From contig CAJHNH020002013.1 of assembly GCA_905116865.2 (NCBI GenBank), positions 566,173 to 630,172 on the forward strand: a stretch of 64,000 bases of DNA. Direction: 5' to 3'. The translations under genes and the position numbers were made by a program. The notes below the pieces were generated by a model, which worked only from the letters and a program-made list of their open reading frames with translations, made no database searches and had not been told where the DNA came from. This DNA comes from Candidula unifasciata. Lineage: Eukaryota > Mollusca > Gastropoda > Stylommatophora > Geomitridae. The stretch's first letter is position 1; every line of letters starts with the position of its first letter. Of the stretch, positions 46,378 through 57,674 are shown piece after piece.

Positions 46378-46490
46378 GCAATGGCAAACTACTGGACGTA
46401 AATTTGCCTAGAAAAACCACACTACAGTCAAGGGCTGTTGGGGTTGGTTCTGCAACGTCCTGTAAAGGATACGCAATTAACCTGAATCTG
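46378..46490 (+). mobile_element. SINE-A core without head
   Basis: Starts at GCAATGGCAAACTACTGGAC, then TTTGCCTAGAAAAACCAC, GTTGGTTCTGCAACGTCC and GTAAAGGATACGCAAT. Same start as the 53215 copy. It fuses onto the 3' end of the RNase H relic on the other strand. Confidence 0.8.
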
Positions 46491-46499
46491 TTTGCGTTT

Positions 46500-47230
46500 T
46501 AGAAATAACTCCTCAATGAGTTTCCTCTCCAATTTGTATTTAGTGCAGTTTATCATATAATGTTCTACTGTATTATTCTGAAAGCAGTCCACATATAGGG
46601 GAAATGTAAATTTATCTGGATGCCACCCTAACCTAGCTCTCCATAATAGTTTGTTAGCTGTGATTTTCAGTTTGTCCCGTACCTGTGTGTTAAGGCTGGG
46701 TTCTTTAAGGTTGTTGTATGCATCTCTACCCTTAGTGCTCATCTGCCATTGGAGTTTCCACATTTTAATGATATGTATTTTGATTATGCTAGTCCTTTCA
46801 GTTTTTCTGAGTCCTACTTCTACTAAAGCATCACATTTAGCTCCTTTCTTGACTGCTTCGTCAGCTTTTTCATTGCCTTTTACACCTCTATATGCTGGTA
46901 CCCATGCCATGGTGACTTGGCATTCATTATTCTTGAGTTGGGTTGTAAGGTTTAAGATCGTTTCTTTAATATCTGGTCTACTGCTTGCCTTATGATTTTT
47001 TAACGTCTGCACTGAGGACAACGAATCTGTCAGTATGGTGAATTTTGTTGGAGGTTTATTTATTACCATCTCTAGTGCTAAATATTCGGCATTTTCTCAA
47101 ACCTGCACCACTTTTTATCTCCCTATAGAAAATACACCCTCACCCAGCTCCCACTGTATATATTTAAAGCTTATCCAGAATTTGTTGAATTTGGAAAGGC
47201 TAACCCAATCAACAAATGCTCGCAGAAGTC
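46500..47230 (-). pseudogene. LINE RNase H domain and C-terminus
   Basis: RNase H removes the RNA strand of the RNA:DNA hybrid. The minus strand shows ENAEYLALEMVINKPPTKFT (E of the active site), ILTDSLSSVQTLKN (T-D-S), VTMAWVPAYRGVKGNEKADE (H-x-G-x-x-G-N-E-x-A-D, with the His changed to Tyr), then a LINE C-terminus with RLGWHPDKFTF and C-x-x-N-T-V-E-H-Y-x-x-x-C. It is open for 213 codons from 47069. An upstream part (to 47230) has one stop. The last 24 or so codons of the open frame are SINE-A sequence, not native. The first active-site Asp is not visible. Confidence 0.8.
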
Positions 47231-48109
47231 AGATGTGTCGGTCGAAAGGTAAAAATATCGTAGCCATGCTGTAAACGGACACAACGCTATCACATTTTCG
47301 GATGAATGCAGAAGATGACGAAGAATTAGTTAAAATTTGCAGTTGATATTTTTTAAACTGGATAAGAGATTTTAACCCCCTCCCCCTTTTTATCCCGCTT
47401 CCCCCAGTAATCATTCACCGCTAGGAGATGGGTGATATGTTACAGTGTTGCCATTATTTGCTTACCTGGTAAATCACAAAGCGAGTGGACTACTAACGGT
47501 TTTCTGACTTTGTCCATGTTTAAAAACAAAACAGTTAAATGATTACCTCGTATTTGCAGGAAATAACACAGGGCAACAGCGATGGTCAAAATAATGAGAG
47601 GTTCCTATTGCAATACTTTGCGTGAAGTACAATAACCAACAATAAAATATAATTACGCTTTCTATTCCTTGCTGAAACGCAAACGTATAACTAACTAAAC
47701 ATACATATAGCAGGAAGTCAGTATATTAATTATACATTCCTTTTAAATTGCAGATACAGAACACGATAATGGGGATCATTATGATTTCTTCTACGTCTGA
47801 AGTCTGGAATTCAGGATAGAAACCGTGTCGGACATAAGACGACGAGTAATCAGTCACATAGTATTATTGAAGAACGTAATCTAGACAGGCTAATCCATGC
47901 TATTGTCTCAACGTTTTCAGAAGCTGATAGTCCAGACCGTTAAACCGATCATTGGTTTCCTTCTGTGGAAAAAGTTTCTTTGATCCTTTGCATTCTTCAC
48001 AGGGCTTGGTAAGTAGATTTGTTTACAGAACACTTCCTTTTTTTAAATGGGTATTTATAGTTTAGGTTCAGCTATGTGTTTGTAGAAAAGGATGAGGTGA
48101 ATGTTTAAG
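47231..48109. other. Spacer with one F/J core motif
   Basis: At 47250-47275 ATATCGTAGCCATGCTGTAA is close to the core repeated in F and J. Otherwise nothing recognised. Confidence 0.45.
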
Positions 48110-48490
48110 TTTGAACAACAGATCAACATCATGGCCCACGGGTAGTAACCCATAAGTGCTCTGTTTTTTCCTCTGACTCAAGTCTGAGTCCGAAGAAGCT
48201 CAGCACAGTGCACAGACTCTGTTGCTCCGGCTAGGATCCTGGAATACTTTAGGAAGAATTTTAACTCTAAATTTTGTCCGGGCTCCGCCGTTAGGCTACA
48301 CTTTTCGATTTCCAACCGCCAGGGGATTTTTTAAGTAACAATGCACACGGGCGTCCAATCTCACTACCCAGAGACCAGGGGGATTTACTATAAGTCCAAG
48401 TCCACATGCAAAAATCCCAGCCTTTACCGGAGATTGAATCCGAAACCTCTAGCACTCGAGGCGGATAACATGCCAAATACCACGCAGCCC
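48110..48490 (-). mobile_element. SINE-D copy 2
   Basis: Minus-strand head GGGCTGCGTGGTATTTGGCA and B-box-like TTTCGGATTCAATCTCCGG. It aligns with 38622-38979, with one extra stretch at about 48305-48350 and without that copy's G-run. Confidence 0.8.
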
Positions 48491-48559
48491 TTAGGATGAA
48501 TTAAATAAAAAGGAATAATCAAAACCTGATGAGGTCTGTACATATTTTAGATTATAATG

Positions 48560-48945
48560 TTGTTCAAAGTTAAGGCGACTGGAATGACTTGACTAGATAA
48601 TCCATCGGGTGTCAATTGCTCTATAAAACTGGATCTAGTACCACTTACCCTTCCCGTCCCAAGACGCGGAAAGATGTACATACTTTTACTTATAATGCCT
48701 AATGCCTACTTCTTACTGGTCAAGCGGCTTCCGACTCGTAATTCCGACGTACCGCGATCGAAACCCACTGCTGGCTGCGTGGATTTTTATCATAACATGG
48801 GGCGTCACAAGCCGACCTAGCCTAAAATGGCGTAATGCCGACCACATTACCCACCTAGTGCCGATTGGTCTGTAAAAATATGGGTGTTCTTCCAATATGC
48901 CCGATGCGCTTAAGGCGTAAAAAGTGATCTATACTTTACATACTC
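48560..48945 (+). mobile_element. Two SINE-B-like copies, the second with a different tRNA-like head
   Basis: 48570-48700 is a diverged SINE-B body. 48721-48945 has a head AAGCGGCTTCCGACTCGTAA with GCGATCGAAACCCAC, also found inverted at 53045-53140, then GTAATGCCGACCACATTACC, GCCGATTGGTCTGTAAAAAT and AAGGCGTAAAAAG. Confidence 0.65.
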
Positions 48946-49809
48946 TTACTGGTGAAGGGTTGCAATATTAGCTGCTCACACACAATATGTAGCTACATCA
49001 AACCTTACAGAGCGGGACTCGCCGGCGTAAATACACTAGGAAGCATTCTTGGAAGAAGATTCAGGCAATTTTAATGTACAAAGAAGACGATCAAGAAATG
49101 AACAATGAACCATGAGCACACGATATTGCCTACTTCCTGTTTGTAGAGTGGTGCATTATTAGATACTCACAACATATTGTCTAGTTCCGGTAGACTCTCG
49201 TACTCTATTGCTACCTCTATATTTGATTTCGTTTTGAAACCACAGTTCAAATATTTGTCTACGTTGTCACTATGTCTCCGCTAAATTATTGTCTCCTTCT
49301 CTTTGGTTATTTGCTTTCAACAGATGCTGAAAAGAACGATAGGGCCCCTACAACTATTAGATTCGCAGATGGAGAAAAACAACACTCTAACTTGAGGAAA
49401 TTTACTCTAGCCGAAACAGCATAAACATTGCAAAATGCTGTGACACAATTTGCACTAAATTTGATCAGACAATACACGAGACCGTCTCCCACTCACATCC
49501 TATCATCAAAATGCTTTCATTTCTGCCAATTGCCTGCCTCTTAAAGCGTCCATTGCTACAGAAATAGAATGTCCTTGAAGAAGCGTTTCTTGACACCACT
49601 CAGGTGGGCTGGTTCGGGGAAGTTGCCTTATAAGTTTTTTTTTTTTTTCCTTTTTACATGCTCCCAATTTTATTGTTATTTATTGTTATTTTCTTTATCA
49701 TTTCTATATCACCATTGTATCATTACATTTGTTGCACTAATTTGATTAATAGTAACACAAAATTTATATATAATCTTTGTCGTCTCAATGTGTGACGCAG
49801 TGTATAGTT
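48946..49809. other. Spacer, nothing recognised
   Basis: Includes a T-run at 49635-49648. No family motif in the short frames. Confidence 0.4.
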
Positions 49810-49970
49810 ATTTTAATGGTCCGCCTGGCTGTAGTCGGAGCCCTAATATAACCTAACGGTTGAACGGAATGTCTTGGACTTGTGCCTGGATGATACTCAT
49901 CTGAATGTTGGCACTTTTTATCACCAGGTGTTGGTCGCTCGTTGTGTGGCCCTGTTGGCGATTGGCGATG
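49810..49970 (+). mobile_element. SINE-C copy, diverged
   Basis: GAGCCCTAATATAACCTAAC, GGTTGAACGGAATGTC, GATACTCATCTGAATG, TGGCACTTTTTATCACCAGG. Confidence 0.65.
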
Positions 49971-50049
49971 AAGATCCACACATTAACTGTTCATTTTGAC
50001 ATGTCATATTTTATTCTATTTTTTTTTTAACTTCAACAATTGATACATC

Positions 50050-50736
50050 CTCCTCCCGATCATACTTGTCAGTTTCAACATCATCATCATTGTCAATACT
50101 CCTAGCAGTATTAGTAGTAATAGTAGTAGCGGTGGTGGTAGTAGTTGTGGTAGTGGTGGTGGTGGTGGTGGTGACTGTAGTAGTAGTAGTAATAGTAGTA
50201 GCGGTGGTGGTAGTAGTTGTGGTAGTAGTGGTGGTGGTGGTGACTTTAGTAGTAGTAATAGAAGTAGCGGCAGCAACAGTACTGAAGCGTATTAGTAGTC
50301 GTTGCAATAGTAGTATTGTTGTTGCTGTTGTTGTTCCTGATCACACTTGTCAGTTTCAACACCATCATCGTGGCCAATACTCCCAACAGTGTCGTCACCA
50401 TAGTTATTCTCCATGTCGTTATTTTAGCTTCTTTCTGACCATATTTTTTGCAGCTTTGCTCCACAGCTGCTGTTGCTGCTTCTGTTCTATAAGAATAATT
50501 AATTACCATTATCACCATCATAAGGATAAACTAATTACTACTTCTACTGCTGTTGTTGCTGTTGCTATTACAACAACAACAAAAACAACAACAAGAACAA
50601 TACTACTATTGCAACGACTACTAATACGCTTCAGTACTGTTGCTGCCGCTACTTCTATTACTACTAATACAGTCACCACCACCACCACTACCACAACTAC
50701 TACCACCACCACTACTACTATTACTACCACTACTGT

Positions 50737-50768
<32 letters not shown>

Positions 50769-50825
50769 TTACTACTACTACTGCTACTACTACGACTACT
50801 ACTATTGCTGCTGCTACTACTACTG

Positions 50826-50857
<32 letters not shown>

Positions 50858-50858
50858 G

Positions 50859-50933
<75 letters not shown>

Positions 50934-50940
50934 ATACACC
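50050..50940. repeat. Triplet-repeat inverted repeat with a partial direct duplication
   Basis: 50100-50335 is GTAGTA/GGTGGT-rich on the plus strand; 50566-50940 is CTACTA/CACCAC-rich. The non-triplet core CAGTACTGAAGCGTATTAGT at 50278 is the exact reverse complement of ACTAATACGCTTCAGTACTG at about 50619, so the two halves are arms of one inverted repeat with a loop of about 230 bp. CACTTGTCAGTTTCAACACC at 50344 repeats 50064 with two changes, a direct duplication 281 bp apart. Val- and Thr-rich frames of up to 314 codons are by-products. Confidence 0.85.
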
Positions 50941-51639
50941 TTTATCATTATTCATTGTCTTCTTTTTACTCAGTTTTCCTCTTTCTTCCCCTTCTACATC
51001 AAGAAGCTGACCTCATTCTCAAAATATAAATACAGTTTCTGCTTCTGCTTGCCTGATTGTCAATGCGACATTAAAGTCGTATATAACCTTTACTAAAAAA
51101 AAAAGAGCTATACAATAAGAGCAACTATACGAATGATAGGATACGATATATTTATTAATCCTAAAATGCGTTTTTCATGTTAAGAAGCACAGTGTTATAT
51201 ATGCAGAATCGCAGCATCTGCCAAATAATTTCGGAATCAATGTCAGTATTTTTTACTGCAAATGGATTCGTCAGTATCCAAGTCACGAAGGGATTCGTGT
51301 CTCGACTGGAGTTCAGAATCAATCTGTAAGCTGTTCAGATAATCTAATTACTCTAATGTCGTTCTCGCTTTCCTCAGTGCTCTAGGCTGGGCTAGTACTA
51401 ATACAATCAAATGCTCATTGTGGCTTTGTTTCGTTTCTTTCATTTTGAGGATTTTATTCTACACAATGGAGGATTCTTCCTATTGTTCTTTATTATGTTT
51501 AATAACTGTAAAGACTGAGTAATTTTTTAAACTTAGATTATGGTACCAAGCTGTGAATTAACAAAGGAAGTTGGTATGTATTTCACATGACGGAATTTAT
51601 ATTCGTTGTCCACATGTGGGATGCAATTTTGCGTTATTC
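50941..51639. other. Spacer, nothing recognised
   Basis: No repeat of this window and no coding signal. Confidence 0.4.
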
Positions 51640-51815
51640 TGAAGGCCCATCCTGGCTGTTGCCAGGGCTTCTAAAAAAAACCTGACGGTTGAATGGGGTT
51701 TCTGGGACCTTTCCACAGGTGATCCTTATCCAAATTGTGGCACTTTGTGTCACCGGTGTTGATCACTAATTGTGATGTCCTATTGGGGTAAAAAGTCAGT
51801 CATTACGCATGATTT
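51640..51815 (+). mobile_element. SINE-C copy
   Basis: AAGGCCCATCCTGGCTGTTG, CCTGACGGTTGAATGGGGTT, TCTGGGACCTTTCCACAGG, TGGCACTTTGTGTCACCGG, GTGATGTCCTATTGGGGT, tail AAAGTCAGTCA. Confidence 0.8.
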
Positions 51816-52034
51816 CACAGACCAACCCCACTTTTATTGAGTGTTAAACTTGTCTGTTTACTTTCTTTGCGGTGTGCACTTTGTAGTGTTTGTGTTAAAT
51901 ACACATGTTGACCTTTTTTCGTGTTAATGATATTGTACAGTTACAAGATAGGATAAATCGAATTCATAACATTTTGCATTTCGCACACCTATTTCACGAT
52001 TTTAAAGCCCGCTACGAATCCTGTACACTCATGG

Positions 52035-52064
52035 CAACAACAACAACAACAACAACAACAACAA
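52035..52064. repeat. (CAA)n microsatellite
   Basis: About ten units. Confidence 0.9.
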
Positions 52065-52123
52065 AACACATACATCAAAGCATCTCAGAGATCATCTCTC
52101 AGTTTTTGAGGCTGGATACCCTA

Positions 52124-52460
52124 ATGGCTGCCATTTTTATATGTTAATTAGGTCACGTCAGCTCACATTTATATGATCCTTATGTTCGCCTTATTAGGAC
52201 ACACAATATGATGTGCATCTTGGCAGGCTCGTTGGCAGACAACCGTAAATGTATAGGTTTTTGCTTAAAAAAAGGCAGTTTGTGGCCATTAGTATATGTT
52301 AAATAGGTCACGTCAACTGACATAGGTACAATTATTTGATTTTTATGTTCGCCACATAATGATATGCATCTTCCCAAACTCGTAGGCAGACAACTATAAA
52401 ACTATAAGGTTTTTGATGAAAAATAGTCAGTCTGCGGCCATTTTCATATGTTAATTGGGC
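52124..52460. repeat. ~155-bp tandem repeat, about 2.2 units
   Basis: GGCCATT..TATATGTTAA recurs at about 52124, 52284 and 52436. In between, each unit has GGTCACGTCA, TTTATGTTCGCC, GATG(T)GCATCTT, CTCGT(T/A)GGCAGACAAC and TATA(A)GGTTTTTG in order. Units are about 80 percent alike by eye. Type unknown. Confidence 0.7.
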
Positions 52461-52649
52461 GCATATTGTAGTGTATGTATTTGAGACTTCCATAAATAGT
52501 TAGTTCTTACTGTTCCGATTCCAGCAATATGGGTTGCTAAGGGATTCGTTCAGTAACAAAAAGTTATTGTCATACAATGCAAACATTGAGTCATTTCATC
52601 CTACTGGGCCGCAGGCCGGAATCCATGTTTTGTCCATTTCCACTATAAT

Positions 52650-52868
52650 TTGTCTATCGTGGTTGCAGAACCAATGCCAGCACTTTCTCGCTGTTGTGGT
52701 TTTTCTAGGTAAATTTACGTCTAGTAGTTTGCTATTACTCTTTGGACCGTCGGCTCTTCGTACCACAGTTGAAACTGTCGCAAGACAACCCGTCCGCAGA
52801 AGGGATCGAACTCAGCACCCCGACATTACGAGGCGCGTTCGCAACGCCTAAGCCACAGACGCTGTCTA
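52650..52868 (-). mobile_element. SINE-A, full-length copy
   Basis: Minus strand: head CTGTGGCTTAGGCGTTGCGA (A box TGGCTTAGGCG), B box GAGTTCGATCCCTTC, then TTTCAACTGTGGTACGAAG, GCAAACTACTAGACGTAAAT, TACCTAGAAAAACCACAACA and GGCATTGGTTCTGCAAC. Best copy for defining this family. Confidence 0.85.
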
Positions 52869-53044
52869 TCGTGGTATCCGCCACTAAAATGTTGATATCC
52901 GCCACTAAAATGTTGATATCCGCTTAAAATAGAACTACAGGCTCCAATGAGGTACCATTGGATTTGTAATTTTAATTTCTATCTGTCTATCATGGTTTTA
53001 TAAGTAAAATCCTAAAATATAAAATTTCACTAGCATCCCTACAA

Positions 53045-53140
53045 AAATCTCTGCATCCATCAGTGGGTTTCGATCGCGGTACGTTGAAATTACGAGCCGG
53101 ACACGCAACGCCCAAGCCGCGGACGCCGCACGTCCATGCC
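53045..53140 (-). mobile_element. Isolated tRNA-like SINE head
   Basis: Minus strand GCGGCTTGGGCGTTGCGTGT, GGCTCGTAATTTCAACGTAC, CGCGATCGAAACCCACTG. Same head as at 48721. Confidence 0.55.
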
Positions 53141-53214
53141 ATTGGATATAAATGCATTGGTATTTCTTTGCTTTCTTGAATTCATCCCATTTATTAGGTT
53201 ATCAATTTCCGTAG

Positions 53215-53330
53215 TTTGTCGTTCAATGGCAAACTACTGGACGTAAATTTGCCTAGAAAAACCATACATCAGCCGGGTGCTGTTAGGGTTGTTTCTGCAA
53301 CGTCCTGTAAAGGATACGCAACTAATCAAG
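53215..53330 (+). mobile_element. SINE-A core without head
   Basis: Starts at CAATGGCAAACTACTGGACG, ends GTAAAGGATACGCAACTAAT. Same limits as 46378-46490. Confidence 0.8.
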
Positions 53331-53449
53331 TTTGTCGTTGCACTGAACGATCAGCTTTTGGTACCACTGTCGAAACCAATGCAAGACGGATCCTCCTCAG
53401 CTGTGATCGGACCCGGTACACCGCCTGGGCACAATTTGGAGTCAAAAAT

Positions 53450-53625
53450 ATACCCAAAATATTTTTAGGATCCTCGCCGGTGCAACGGAGAACATGCATT
53501 GAGCTGAGGATCTGAGAACATGCATTGAGCTGAGGATCTTCAGACTCAGATTTGAGTTAGAAATAGAACGGAGCACTTATGGGTTACATCCGTGTGCCGT
53601 GAAGTTGATCCGCCGACTGATTTAA
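53450..53625 (-). mobile_element. SINE-D 3' fragment with a small tandem duplication
   Basis: AGGATCCTCGCCGGTGC, CAGACTCAGATTTGAGTTAG, GAACGGAGCACTTATGGGTT, GTGAAGTTGATCCGC. The segment GAACATGCATTGAGCTGAGG is repeated twice in tandem, 27 bp apart. Confidence 0.65.
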
Positions 53626-53864
53626 ACTAACCAGCCGTCTCTGCAGTGAAATGCGAAGATATTAAGTATACTTTCCAATGGAATTTTTAGATATCTATGA
53701 CTAACTGGATCCTCGCCCTTGCCGTCAGATAACTGTCTAAGCCAAAGTAAAGTCTGCGGCTTGGAAAGCATGAATGTTAAATGATTACTGATGCTGTCAT
53801 TCGACCCTGTACAGTAGATTCTTATGTAAGCAGAAGTCACGAATAAATGTCTAATGGCGAGGAG

Positions 53865-54160
53865 GGGCAGCCGAGGTTGCGTAGTGGCTAAAAGCTCCTT
53901 TCTGACTTGAAAGTTTTGGGTTCAAACCTGCATCGAGAGTACTGTCACTACTGTCTGTATGTACCATTTTATAGGGCTATGTAGACACGGGACCGTGAGG
54001 GTTGAAGTCGCATTGCTAGTGCTGTCGCAACGGACAGGACAGGTGAGTATGTTTAAATTTGCCACCGACAGAAAAACTCAATTTACCTTACCGGGGGTCG
54101 AATTCGGGTCTCCTGCATAAAAGCCCAACGTTGTGACCGCTCGGTTACAGGAATTGCGTT
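53865..54160. mobile_element. Element with tRNA-like heads facing each other
   Basis: Plus strand 53868: GTTGCGTAGTGGCTAAAAGC and TTTTGGGTTCAAACCTGC (perfect B box). Minus strand from 54160: CTGTAACCGAGCGGTCACAA and GACCCGAATTCGACCCCC. Between them CACTACTGTCTGTATGTACC and GTGCTGTCGCAACGGAC resemble parts of F at 30890-30950 and 32065-32130. Confidence 0.55.
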
Positions 54161-54171
54161 AAATATGTACC

Positions 54172-54540
54172 TTTGTTACTAGGTCGACGAAGGCTAAACG
54201 GGTACTAGGTAGTGTCCTAGGAGGTAAAGGCGACCGGCGTGATGCTGAGCATATTTTTCCCAATGAGTGCCAATTAAAGAACCCTTTTACGCGCCTTCAG
54301 GAGTTTTAGGCATATAGGGCTAGACCTATATTTTATATGCTCTCGGTGGGTGATGTGGCCAACATCACACCGACTGCCTTTACGTCCTAGGACTAAACCT
54401 AGTACCCACTTAAGGCTGAGTTGTTCGGCTCAGTTCAACTCAAACCTACGACCGTCCGATAGGCAGGCAAGCGTCTAGCCGCTAGACCAAGGCAGCTCCC
54501 GAATGCCGATTGGTATATAAACAATATTTATATTTATATA
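54172..54540 (+). mobile_element. SINE-B copy interrupted by another SINE-B
   Basis: Left part 54172-54275 (GGGTACTAGGTAGTGTCC, GTAAAGGCGACCGGCGTGAT), right part from 54501 (GAATGCCGATTGGTATATAA). The insert is the opposite-strand copy at 54276-54500. Confidence 0.8.
54276..54500 (-). mobile_element. Full-length SINE-B nested in SINE-B
   Basis: 225 bp. Minus-strand head GGAGCTGCCTTGGTCTAGCG (A box GGTCTAGCGGCTAGACG) and B-box-like GGTCGTAGGTTTGAGTT, then the body to TTTACTTTC-like end. Flanked by GAGTGCCAATT (54265-54275) and GAATGCCGATT (54501-54511), an 11-bp target duplication with two differences. Confidence 0.8.
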
Positions 54541-55904
54541 ACTGGTGAAAAAAAAGATCCTTTATTTACGCTTTAAAGGCGAGAGGGTCGGACACAACTC
54601 TCCAGCCTTATCTGTCTCTGCAACAGCCGCTCTAGATCAACTCTGGTCGCGGTACTATTCTTTTTACGTGTAACTCTCCTGAGTGTTCAATGTTTCTTTC
54701 ACCACGTTTTATAATTCCCTGTTTCCTGTAAGTGTGCGTGTTTGGTCCCGGAGTGAGGGTAATTCTTTTAGGAGAAGAACGTCTTTTTTTTTGGCTGATT
54801 ATTATATTGTATTTAGTAAGTTTGTTAATAGATAATACTTCACTGCAACGAGTTTTTAATCCCCGTGTCTCGGTCACTCTCCGTAGAGTTTTTTTTGTTG
54901 TTGTTGTTCTCAGCTGGGCTAGAGCGTCGCTTGAAGCACGATAGCTGCGTATCCTTAATGACGACCTTCATTAATATTCCTTTTTGCAAAGTAAAGGAAG
55001 GATTCTGATATGATAGCCACGAAAGCCTGGCAAAATGCGTAATTATAAGGGAATACTGGGAGTGATTAGTGATAAGTGAAAAAAATCACAGCACACCGGA
55101 CAGATCCACAGGTACTCCAATATTCTCCTCAGTAGCTATTTTGTCGTAAAACAAATAATCCATCTCCTTCTTCGTTTAGTTTGCAGTTGTAACTGCAGCA
55201 AGAGAGTTCAACTGTTGTTTCTTAAGACAATGCACAGTTTTTCTGGATTTTCTACAGGCCTGCATATGACGAGACTAGGAGCATTTAGGATGCAGAAGAC
55301 AGTTAGAAATAGCTTGAAATTATCATAAGGACAAGAGAACTAATAGACGCGACAGTGCACGAGCTGCCAAACTGTAGAGACAATATGAACTAATGCTCTA
55401 GAGCGAGGTCCTCCTGCAAATGCAGCAGGATTGTTCTAATGATCATGTAAAGCCAACAACTTTTTTTCGGTGTAACTACAATAATTTATTTGGCATTAAA
55501 AAACATTAAAAATTCTTTTTCCCTCCGTTTTCGTATTTTGACAGTTTTTCGGATAGCGATAAACTGTTTTCATAAATTGCTTGTCAGATTATAATGAAAC
55601 TTTTTACACTTATTTAACATTGTATTACTTACGCAAATGCAAGTGCGTTTGTGAAACTAAAAAAAAAAAAAAAACAACAAAGATTTAGTCATTGTGCAGC
55701 AGTCGGAAAGTAACAAAAATCGCATAAAATATACGCTAAATGTTAAAAATTAGGTAGTAATAAAATGGCAAGTTGATATCATAAAAACTGTGTGTAAATG
55801 AACTGCGAATATTTTCAGCCAGTCATGGTTATGTTTATGACTGTAAAGCTGACCACTTTTTTTTTTAACTTATAAGTCGTCCCCATGTGGTATGTAATTT
55901 TTAT
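54541..55904. other. Spacer, nothing recognised
   Basis: Short frames at 54632-54944 have no family motif. An A-run lies at 55660-55674. Confidence 0.4.
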
Positions 55905-56072
55905 TTTATTTTAAGCCCCACCCTGGCTTCTGCCGGCGGCCCTGAATATAGCCAGGCAATAACGGCTAGAAGGGGTTTCTGGGACCTCTCCACGGGGGAT
56001 CCTCTTTCGCATGGTGGCACTTCCTAGTCACCGGGTTTTTATCGCTTGTGTGATGTCCTGGTGGGGTGCGTC
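55905..56072 (+). mobile_element. SINE-C copy
   Basis: TTTAAGCCCCACCCTGGCTT, AATATAGCCAGGC, GGGGTTTCTGGGACCTCTCC, TGGTGGCACTTCC, ATCGCTTGTGTGATGTCCTG. Confidence 0.8.
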
Positions 56073-57134
56073 TACCTACCTGATCCCGTTTTCTTTCTAT
56101 TACTGCTGAATTCTATTGTACATTTCCAAACAAATATACATAATACAGTGATCTTTCCTTAATGGTAGCGGTAACATACGGGTAAGGGATTACAATTAAC
56201 AATAATTGAAATCCAGACTCACATGGATCAATTTTTTACATAAGTTTCGAGTCTGGTCGGGGGGGGGGGGGGGGGGGTGAAGGTTTACCGACTGTGAAAC
56301 ACCCAGGTTACTGATCTTTTAGGAGCGTAAAATCGAATTCCTAGCAGAGACTATCCGATCTCGTATGTTGTTGCCAATCTATAAGGATTCTGTATACACA
56401 ACTTCCTATCCTGGGGTAGCAATAGACGTTTCTTACTCAGAAGCCAATGAAAAGTTGCCCCAGATCAATATCGGCAGTGTTCGAGATTTTTGGCCCTGCT
56501 TACGTCCACTACAGAACTGGGATAGGGGCTTGGAGTGCGGGAAAGTCGTAAAGAAACATCGCTCTGGCCAGAAATGTGCGAACGAATCATTACCAGATAC
56601 GACTTTCCTTCGAAAGTCTTTCAGCAATCGCCTTAGAATCAGATAGACTTGTAATTTTCTACTCTTGAGTGGCGGTTAGAAGCTATCTTTTCCTAGGTTC
56701 TGTTAACCGTGTTATTGTGATGTATTTCTGGTGTCATCTGTTTGGAGAAGGAGAAAATACGACTGGCAGTTCGTTCCGTCTTCTCGTTTATCCTACTGTC
56801 CAGTTTGGATCATGAGTTTCTTATATCGATCCACGCATAAAGTTTCCGGAGTGGAATGACAAAGGCTTGTACAGCCATTCTTATGGTTGATGCTTGTAGA
56901 TACTGGTTTTCTGTTTTTACTCCTGGGTCACTGAGTAGAAACTTATTTGTCCAATGCTTCTCACATTCGTAAAAATAGTGTATGTGAACAACATTATTAC
57001 AAGGCAGTCTTTATAATGTAGGGTTGTTTCCCTGAACCTTTAATCCTTTCTTTTTTCTCTCTATCTTTCTGGAGGTAGAGATTTCAATTACTATTTTTAC
57101 TATACAGTCAAAAAGAATTTCAGATTTTATCGCA
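56073..57134. other. Spacer with G-run and an unidentified open frame
   Basis: G-run at 56259-56277. An open frame at 56365-56646 (93 codons) has no motif I recognise and the reverse strand is open too, so it is probably chance. Confidence 0.4.
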
Positions 57135-57250
57135 GTTTATAGTGTCGCGCCATGCAGACAACTCTGCAGCTCGGTGACGAAACAACACCATTTCCATTTA
57201 GATATGGAGGAAAATGCAATGGCCACAAATAGCCAGAAACAAAATCTTGC
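57135..57250. repeat. Dispersed repeat H, copy 2
   Basis: Partner of 21835-21985. Confidence 0.45.
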
Positions 57251-57674
57251 CACTGAAACAGTAAACCCGCCTTTCCTCCATACAGACTGCACGGTTTGAT
57301 GTAACGATTCAAGAAGAAACAAAAGATACGAATTCAAACAAATCCGAAGAACCTAAAATGTTAAGGGTGGAGATGCTCTGAGGACAGTTAAAAAGTAATC
57401 ACTAGAAACAAAACATAAGAATGTAAAATCTGAGTTGATTACAAACGTGAAATAATGATAGAGACATTTGTGAAACAGTGATATAAAACAATTATGCTAG
57501 GGCACTTGCGATCAGAACTGCAGTGAGTTGAAGGGATCACTGACAGCAGTGGCTAAACATCTACAAGATCAACAGGCTCAAACCTGCGTCACTAAATAGG
57601 GATACCACAAAACATTCCTCTACAGATGAATTGGAACATGTTAATTTTATGATTACTCGAAGTCTTCCATTTTG
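57251..57674. other. Spacer, nothing recognised
   Basis: No repeat of this window and no coding signal. Confidence 0.4.

Noticed and set aside
50066..51010. 314-codon Val/Thr-rich protein
   Set aside because: Triplet-repeat by-product; mirror frames exist on the other strand.
56365..56646. Possible small gene of 93 codons
   Set aside because: No recognised motif and the opposite strand is open over the same interval.
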